DNA from: Scatosoma sp002474405
GTDB taxonomy: Bacteria; Bacillota; Clostridia; Christensenellales; Borkfalkiaceae
Assembly (NCBI GenBank): GCA_937892545.1
Contig: CALAFO010000034.1
Location: 1-27,266 of the forward strand
Direction: 5' to 3'
Length of the DNA stretch: 27,266 nt
In this document: piece after piece, positions 22,778 to 27,266 of the stretch
How the letters are laid out: each line of letters begins with the position of its first letter
Numbering within the stretch: the first letter of the stretch is position 1
Program-made: the position numbers and the translations under genes
The notes under the pieces: model-generated
Databases searched by the model: none
What the model was told of the DNA's origin: nothing
The model's input: only the letters and a program-made list of their open reading frames with translations

Positions 22778-24772
22778 ATGGAACAACAATTAACAATGAA
22801 CGAAACGGAACCCGCCGCGGAAAAAAGCGGCAAAGGCGCGGGCGCGGCAAAGCCGGTTACGCGGGCGGCGAAAGCGAAACGGCAGAAAGAAATTCTGCGC
22901 GCTTTGCTGGAAAAAAAGCCGTATAAGTGGAACGAACTTTTAGAAGAAGCCGTGAAAGAATACACGGCGAAATACCCCGAAGAAAACGCGGATATCCCCG
23001 ATATCAAAGGCAAATTCGGTTCGAATTTTTCGCTGATGGAAGAGACGGGCGAAGTGCTGTTCGATAAAGCCACGAATCTGTGCTCGCTGAAAGCCGCCGC
23101 GGAAGAAAAAACGGCGGAAAAACCCGCAGGAAATCCCGCAGGAAATCCCGCGGAAAAACCTGCGGAAAAGTCTGCGGAAAAGCCTGCCGAAAAGCCTGCC
23201 GGGGCGACGGCGGAAAAGAAAAAGCGCGGCAGAAAACCCGCCGCAGGCAAAGCCGAAAAGACGTTGGAAGCGGTGCAGGAAAAGGAAGAGGAAAAACGTA
23301 CGGCGATAGAAGAATCGCTGAAAAAAGCGGTGGAAAAAGCCGTGGCGAAAGCGGAAGCGCTGGGCAGAAAACGCACGAAGAAAACCGCCGCAGAAACGGC
23401 TGAAACGCGGGCGGCGGAACCGACTTCGGGGACGGAATCCGAAGTAAAAGCCGAAGCAAAAGCCGAGGCAAAAACGGAAGAAAAACCGCTGCCGAAAAAG
23501 CGCGGCAGAAAACCCGCGGCAAAAGCCGCCGAACCCGCGCCCGCCCCTGCGGATTCGATTGCGCCCGCACCCGTAGCGGAAGAAAAAGCGCCCGAAAAAG
23601 CAGCAGGAAAAGCGCCCGAAAAAGCAGCAGGAGAAGCTCCCGAAAAAGCGGCAGGAGAAGCTCCCGAAAAAGCGGCGAAAAAACCTGTTGAAGCCGCCTC
23701 TGCCCCCGTGAAAGCGGCGGAAAAGAAAGAGGAGAAAGCCCCTGCAAAAGCGGAAAAAACGCCCGCGAAAAAGGACGCGTTCAAAGATTTGTGGCTGACC
23801 GATTTCGTGTTCCTCGGCAACGCCGCCAACGCGAAAAAAGAGGAAAAAGCCGCGCCGAAAGCGGAAGCCGCCCCGGCTGCGAAAGCGGAACGGATAACGG
23901 AGCCGAAAGCAGAGCCGGCAGCCGAAGAAAAGCCGACGGAAGAAAAAATTGCGGAAAAGCCCGCGGAAGCGAAAGAGGCGGCAAAGCCGTTGCAAGCCGC
24001 GCAGACTTCGCCGAAAACCACGGCGCAAAATACGCAGAACACGCAAAACGAGCAGAATAAACAGAGCACGCAGAAAGCGCAGGCTCCTGCGGGGGCGCGC
24101 ACGGCGCAGCCGCGCGAAACTTCTTCCCGTACGGCGCAGCCGCAAACGCGCTCCGCGGGGACACGTACGGCACAGTCCCGCGAAACTTCCTCCCGCACAG
24201 CGCAAAGCGCCGTTTCTCCCCGCACGGCGGACGAGAAACTGAAAGAGGAATTTCTGAAGAGATTGCGCGCGCTTTCGGGCGAATATTTCGAGTATTATTC
24301 GGTGTATCTGCTGGAGCGGTATTCGCTGAAAAGCGGCAGACGGCTGGAGGGGCTTCGCATTTCGGGCGGCAAAAACGACGGCGGAATCGACGGCGAAATA
24401 GAGCTGACGGACAGATTCGGCTTCCGCGAAACCATCTACATACAGGCGAAGAACTGGGACCCGACGAAGGGGTTTGCCGAAAAGTGGATGATAGGGGAAA
24501 CGCTGGTGCAGCAGTTTGTGGGCGCGGCGACGTGCCGCCAGATGCGGGACGGCAAGCGGAATTGCCGCGGTATTTTCGTAACGACTTCCACGTTTACGAA
24601 AGACGCGAAAGACGCCCTGGAAGTGCTGGGCGAAAAGTTTATCGGCTACGACGGCAACGACGTTTTTGAAACGGCGAAAGAGTGCGAATTCGGGCTGATT
24701 AAGGTAAACGGCGTGTGGCAACTGGATGAGAAACTGCTTGCCAGCGACAAAGCGTTTTTTAATCTGATGTAA
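22778..24772 (+). CDS. Winged-helix-like / AT-hook-like linker / Mrr-type nuclease fusion
   Basis: This 664-residue protein has three parts. Residues 31-105 look like a small winged helix (EILRALLEKKPYKWNELLEE, then a strand pair VLFDKATNLCSL). Residues 106-482 are a disordered Ala/Lys/Glu/Pro linker with two AT-hook-like cores (KRGRKP at 149-154 and 241-246) and several internal repeats. Residues 483-664 are an Mrr-type restriction endonuclease domain: GGIDG with D538, Q556-x-K558 (IYIQAKNW) and GIFVTTSTFTKDAKDAL. This is the PD-(D/E)xK variant with Q-x-K. Mrr enzymes are usually type IV nucleases that cut modified DNA, but no methylase is nearby. AAAGGA lies 11 bases before the ATG. Whether it defends against phage, repairs DNA or binds the nucleoid is open. 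Confidence 0.86.
   Translation: MEQQLTMNETEPAAEKSGKGAGAAKPVTRAAKAKRQKEILRALLEKKPYKWNELLEEAVKEYTAKYPEENADIPDIKGKFGSNFSLMEETGEVLFDKATNLCSLKAAAEEKTAEKPAGNPAGNPAEKPAEKSAEKPAEKPAGATAEKKKRGRKPAAGKAEKTLEAVQEKEEEKRTAIEESLKKAVEKAVAKAEALGRKRTKKTAAETAETRAAEPTSGTESEVKAEAKAEAKTEEKPLPKKRGRKPAAKAAEPAPAPADSIAPAPVAEEKAPEKAAGKAPEKAAGEAPEKAAGEAPEKAAKKPVEAASAPVKAAEKKEEKAPAKAEKTPAKKDAFKDLWLTDFVFLGNAANAKKEEKAAPKAEAAPAAKAERITEPKAEPAAEEKPTEEKIAEKPAEAKEAAKPLQAAQTSPKTTAQNTQNTQNEQNKQSTQKAQAPAGARTAQPRETSSRTAQPQTRSAGTRTAQSRETSSRTAQSAVSPRTADEKLKEEFLKRLRALSGEYFEYYSVYLLERYSLKSGRRLEGLRISGGKNDGGIDGEIELTDRFGFRETIYIQAKNWDPTKGFAEKWMIGETLVQQFVGAATCRQMRDGKRNCRGIFVTTSTFTKDAKDALEVLGEKFIGYDGNDVFETAKECEFGLIKVNGVWQLDEKLLASDKAFFNLM
23117..23210 (+). 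repeat. Tandem 12-base repeats in the nuclease linker
   Basis: Imperfect 12-base units encode KPAGNPAGNPAEKPAEK and similar, about seven to eight copies in residues 114-141 of the Mrr fusion. Slippage expansion is likely. Confidence 0.7.
23588..23683 (+). repeat. Four tandem 24-base repeats in the nuclease linker
   Basis: Four consecutive 24-base units (23588, 23612, 23636, 23660) each encode the motif APEKAAG plus one charged residue, at residues 271-302. Units differ by only one to four bases, pointing to recent duplication. Confidence 0.88.
24095..24198 (+). repeat. Duplicated RTAQ-x-RETSSRTAQ segment in the nuclease linker
   Basis: The sequence encoding RTAQPRETSSRTAQ (residues 441-454) is repeated as RTAQSRETSSRTAQ (463-476). 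This Arg/Ser/Thr/Gln part replaces the Lys/Glu chemistry of the rest of the linker directly before the nuclease domain. Confidence 0.8.
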
Positions 24773-24812
24773 AGCAGGCGGGGATATGTCCTCTCCACCC
24801 CCGCTATGCGGC

Positions 24813-24977
24813 GGGGCCCCCCCGAAGGGGAAGCTAAGAATAAGGAAGCCCCTTTGTTTGAAAATTTTTGGTAAAGTTTATGTAACTGCCCCTCATCAGT
24901 CAACTACGTTGACAGCTTCCCCCTGAGGGGAAGCCAAGAATAAGGCAGCTCGGCAAGAGAAGCCCGAAAGGGGAAGC
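24813..24977 (-). repeat. Palindromic repeat cluster: module A with tail, plus partial modules
   Basis: On the minus strand, module A (24888-24935) reads GCTTCCCC / TCAG / GGGGGAAGC, then the perfect stem GTCAAC / GTA / GTTGAC, then TGATGAGGGGC. Its tail (24848-24887) ends CAAACAAAGGGGC. A half element lies at 24813-24834, and another partial (GGCAGCTCGGCAAGAG, 24946-24961, then GAAAGGGGAAGC) recurs at 27236-27266. The 24772-25084 gap holds only these and a GC-rich hairpin; no gene is seen. Confidence 0.75.
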
Positions 24978-24999
24978 CGAAAATAAGGAAGTAAAAGTA

Positions 25000-25036
25000 G
25001 CCCGCGGGGAGTGGAACGTTCCCCGCGGGCGATTTT
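25000..25036. terminator. GC-rich hairpin, probable terminator between convergent genes
   Basis: GCCCGCGGGGA (25000-25010) pairs perfectly with 25020-25030, with a nine-base loop. On the plus strand GATTTTTG follows; on the minus strand only TACTTTTACTT follows. It lies between the convergent nuclease gene and the leucine-rich-repeat gene and probably terminates both to some degree. Confidence 0.65.
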
Positions 25037-25083
25037 TGTGCTTGTAATAAATGTGTTTTCGGTATGGCTCTTCTGTTAATGTT

Positions 25084-26694
25084 TTACCACGTTTCGATTT
25101 CGCCGTCAGAATTGTAGTGCCAGAAGTTTCCGCTTGCGGCGGGCTTCGTTGCGCTATAATAATAACGGGTTGCGTTTATTAATTTTTCGTTATTATAACC
25201 ATCTATATTCATTTTATTCCAGTCGCTTTCACTCCCTTTATAATAGACGCTTGTAAGACTGTCGCAATAAGAAAAGGCTGAATTTTCGATAGAAGTAACG
25301 CTGTTCGGGATTGTTATGGTCGTAAGCATGCGGCAACCGACGAACGTATAATAGCCGATATAAGTTACTCTATCCGGAATCGTTATGTTTGCGAGATCGT
25401 AACAATACGCGAACGCAGAATTTCCGATATAAGTTACTCTATCCGGAATCGTTATGTTTGCGAGACTGGTACAATACATGAACGCGTAACTGCCGATAGA
25501 AGTAATGCTGTCGGGAATTGTTATGTTTGTAAGGCTGCTGCAATTTCTGAATGCATCCGAACCGATAAATCGGCAATTTTTATTGATTTTCGCCTCGGTT
25601 ATGGTTGTGCTCGGAGTGCCTGCCAAATAGAGATAAGGATTGTTTGAGTTTCCGAGATAGCGTAAGTTTTCTTTTACGTTGTATGTAAGCGCGCTGCATT
25701 GCTCGAACGCACCACTGCCGATAGAAGTAACGGACTTCGGTATCGTAATGCTTGTAAGCTTGCTGCACCCTTCGAACGCGTAACTGCCGATAGAAGTAAC
25801 GGAATTCGGTATCGTAATGCTTGTAAGACTGCTGCAATTATAGAATGCGGAATCGCCGATAGAGGTAACGCCTTCTGGCAGCGTAATGCTTGTAAGACCG
25901 CTGCACTCTTTGAACGTGTAATTGCCGATAGAAGTAACGCTGTTCGGGATTGTTATGGTCGTAAGCATGCGGCACTTTGTGAACGCGGAATTGCCGATAG
26001 AAGTAACGGAATTCGGTATCGTAATGCTTGTAAGACTGCTGCAACTTTCGAACGCGGAACAGCCGATAGAAGTAACGCTGTCGGGGATTGTTATATTTGT
26101 AAGTTTGCTACATTTATAGAACGCGTAAGTGCCGATGGAAGTTATGCTGTCGGGGAGAGTTATGCTTATAAGATTTTCGCACTTATCAAATCCTTTTTCG
26201 CTGATGGCGGTTACGGGGTTTCCTTTTTACGCGGCGGGAAGGTTTATGTTGTTCATTTGTGTTGCTTTGCCGACGGATACGCTGTAAGTGCCGTCGTCAA
26301 GCGGGTAAAACTCAAATATTTGCGTATTATCGTCTGTGTTGGCGCTGCCATCGGATTTCAGCCAGTTAAGAAAATCCTGTTCGGTGCCGGTATGTCCGTT
26401 ATCCAGCCAGATTTCGTATGCGGATTTTTCTGTTGCGCCTGTATTGTCGCCGTCTGCTTTATCGCTTATGCCGCCCTTTTCGCCTTTGATGATCGCCAGC
26501 CATTCTTCGTACGAGAGGGGAGTTTCTCCGTTTTCTTCCGCGTTGGTTACATAAGAAGTGTAAATTTCGTGGATTTCCGCGTTTTGTTGCGGGGCGTTTC
26601 CGCCGCCCGTTTTTTCGCAAGCGGAAAAGACGGAGGTGACGCAGGACAATGCCAGTGCGGCGATTACGGGGGTTAAAAATTTTTTCTTCATCAT
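25084..26694 (-). pseudogene. BspA-type leucine-rich-repeat lipoprotein gene split by an in-frame TAA
   Basis: Reading on the minus strand from 26694 to 25084 gives one continuous frame of 537 codons with a single internal TAA at 26227-26229. Upstream it encodes a lipoprotein with BspA-family linker motifs (SAYEIWLDNGHTGTEQDFL). Directly downstream, in the same frame, comes KGNPVTAISEKGFDKCENL, the usual lead into the repeats, where relatives have a Tyr before the KG-NPV. Twelve 23-residue repeats (CSSLTSITIPNSVTSIG-x2-AF pattern) follow, interrupted after the seventh by an insert (ENLRYLGNSNNPYLYLAG), and the gene ends in a WHYNSDGEIETW tail. Such proteins are surface-exposed and bind host or microbial ligands. 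The gene has lower GC than its neighbours. It is either a recent pseudogene, a read-through case, or a base error. Confidence 0.85.
26227..26694 (-). CDS. Lipoprotein (5-prime part of the broken leucine-rich-repeat gene)
   Basis: If the TAA at 26227 is real, the expressed product is a 155-residue lipoprotein. It has a basic start (MMKKKF), a hydrophobic signal segment and a lipobox-like FSAC whose Cys would be lipidated, followed by a short Gly/Asn linker. Two EEWL/EIWL-type helical motifs follow (LSYEEWLAIIKG and SAYEIWLDNG). It ends YSVSVGKATQMNNINLPAA, a beta strand that normally begins the repeat domain. GAGAGG lies four bases before the first ATG (26694) and seven before the second (26691); the second may be the true start. 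The -3 lipobox residue Phe is unusual. Confidence 0.7.
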   Translation of the reverse strand: MMKKKFLTPVIAALALSCVTSVFSACEKTGGGNAPQQNAEIHEIYTSYVTNAEENGETPLSYEEWLAIIKGEKGGISDKADGDNTGATEKSAYEIWLDNGHTGTEQDFLNWLKSDGSANTDDNTQIFEFYPLDDGTYSVSVGKATQMNNINLPAA

Positions 26695-26774
26695 TATACC
26701 TCTCAGGAACAATGTTTTTTCGGCTTTGCGGTGCGGGCAGCGTATCCGCGGTGCCGGGGTGTTCCGCCAAAAAT

Positions 26775-26803
26775 ATTATAACACAAAGAAAATTTTTGCG
26801 CAA
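26775..26803 (-). promoter_or_regulatory. Sigma-A-type promoter of the leucine-rich-repeat lipoprotein gene
   Basis: On the minus strand, TTGCGC (26798-26803) and a perfect TATAAT (26775-26780) are 17 bases apart. It lies about 80 bases before the start codon, so the broken gene still has a good promoter. Confidence 0.78.
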
Positions 26804-26895
26804 GTTTTCTGCGGGCGGACGTATGTCGAGAAAACGGAATTTTCTTAAAATTTTTATTTCTTTCTTGAAAAATCGGGGAAAATGGGGGGAGATTG

Positions 26896-26955
26896 TCCTC
26901 TTCAGTCCGCTTCGCGGACAGCTTCCCCAAAGGGGGGAAGCCGAGAATAAGGCTG
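26896..26955 (-). repeat. Palindromic repeat module A, variant copy
   Basis: On the minus strand: GCTTCCCC / CCTTT / GGGGAAGC, then the perfect stem GTCCGC / GAA / GCGGAC, then TGAAGAGG in place of TGATGAGGGG. It lies just upstream of the lipoprotein promoter. The 26712-27266 region holds that promoter and repeats only; no gene is seen. Confidence 0.75.
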
Positions 26956-26993
26956 TTTGATTGCTTGAAAGCTTATTCATTGTAAATGCAACA

Positions 26994-27165
26994 GCCCCTT
27001 TGTTTGAAAATTTTTGGTAAAGTTAATGTAGCTGCCCCTCATTCGTTCAAAGCTTTGCTTTGTCCACCTTCCCCCCCAAGGGGAAGGCTTGACGAAGGAG
27101 GAAATCCCCTTTTTTGCCGAAGAAAATTTTGTAAGCAAAATTTTATGCAGGCAAGAGGGGAAGGC
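26994..27165 (-). repeat. Composite palindromic repeat, copy 3 (modules C, A and tail), inverted
   Basis: Read on the minus strand: module C (27105-27165) begins CTTCCCCTCTTGCCTG and contains a perfect 9-bp inverted repeat, AAAATTTTG / CTTA / CAAAATTTT (27123-27144). Module A follows (27034-27088) with CCTTCCCC / TTGGG / GGGGAAGG, then CAAAGC / AAA / GCTTTG, then GAATGAGGGGC. The tail (26994-27033) is nearly identical to that at 24848-24887. Stem 1 has a compensated change (outer G:C to C:G) relative to the other copies. Confidence 0.8.
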
Positions 27166-27180
27166 TTGACGAAGGCATAA

Positions 27181-27266
27181 TTGACCTCTTCAGTCCGCTT
27201 CGCGGACAGCTAAGCTGCCGAAGCTGCCTTGAAGCGGCAGCTCGGCAAGAAAAGCCCGAAGGGGAA
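27181..27266 (-). repeat. Partial module A and other palindromic repeat at the window edge
   Basis: On the minus strand the stem GTCCGC / GAA / GCGGAC and TGAAGAGG (27185-27210) match the copy at 26897, but the first hairpin is replaced by a Gly-codon-like GCAGC-rich inverted repeat (27211-27241). GGCAGCTCGGCAAGA (27236-27250) also occurs at 24946. The element runs out of the window. Confidence 0.65.

Noticed and set aside
22759..24721. Two long minus-strand frames (488 and 593 codons) opposite the Mrr fusion gene
   Set aside because: They are antisense to a GC-rich Ala/Lys/Glu repeat linker that lacks stop codons in other frames; translations are low-complexity Phe/Arg or Ser/Phe/Ala and have no ribosome binding site.
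26227..26229. TAA as a reassigned sense codon
   Set aside because: Several complete genes here, including uvrA, ybeY and era, end properly at TAA, so the code is standard.
25699..26676. A 325-codon plus-strand frame opposite the leucine-rich-repeat gene
   Set aside because: It is the antisense of repeats; its own repeats mirror the LRR units, and promoter, start and signal peptide all support the minus strand.
24848..27250. Repeats considered as a CRISPR array
   Set aside because: Neither the palindromic modules nor the LRR-coding repeats show short constant repeats with unique spacers of uniform length, and no cas gene is present.

Overview
The window looks like a chromosomal segment of a spore-forming member of the Clostridia (Bacillota), perhaps an uncultured gut lineage; I cannot place it more finely. 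The evidence is three kinds of sporulation signal (a SipL-type SpoIVA partner, YqfC/YqfD, and two SigE-like promoters), Bacillota gene neighbourhoods (veg..ispE and yqfC-yqfD-phoH-yqfF-ybeY-era-yqzL-recO), and AGGAGG-type ribosome binding sites. No rRNA, tRNA, CRISPR array, integrase or transposase was seen.

Layout. 1-245: palindromic repeat cluster. 245-3058: uvrA with its own terminator. 3164-5503: a likely three-gene operon (ferredoxin-like aldo/keto reductase, ECF-type membrane protein, DUF1893 protein) behind a promoter with MerR-family geometry, closed by a bidirectional terminator. 5568-5774 (minus): a probable 43-codon small gene with its own promoter and a hairpin around its start codon. 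5821-6435 (minus): a maltose/galactoside O-acetyltransferase. 6600-6925: a dense repeat block with a tandem duplication. 6994-7236 (minus): veg. 7372-9103: sipL with a SigE promoter and a terminator. 9188-11142: cysE and ispE. 11199-12233: an acidic two-helix membrane protein. 12246-12563: repeats. 12625-16151: an asymmetric heterodimeric ABC exporter. 16184-22747: SigE promoter, yqfC, yqfD, phoH, a shortened PgpH-like HD phosphodiesterase, ybeY, era, yqzL, recO, nearly all overlapping or closely spaced. 22778-24772: a winged-helix-like / disordered Ala-Lys-Glu-Pro linker / Mrr-nuclease fusion. 24775-25040: repeats and a hairpin. 25084-26803 (minus): a BspA-type leucine-rich-repeat lipoprotein gene, with promoter, split by one in-frame TAA. 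26896-27266: more repeats.

How the genes fit together. The core genes serve DNA repair (uvrA, recO, possibly the Mrr-type nuclease), ribosome maturation (ybeY, era, phoH), isoprenoid and cysteine synthesis (ispE, cysE), c-di-AMP turnover (PgpH-like protein) and spore envelope assembly (sipL, yqfC, yqfD). The accessory content lies between operons: a superfamily of composite palindromic repeats whose hairpin arms vary in a compensatory way, the orphan Mrr fusion, the small gene and the broken surface protein. These are the parts most worth a second look.
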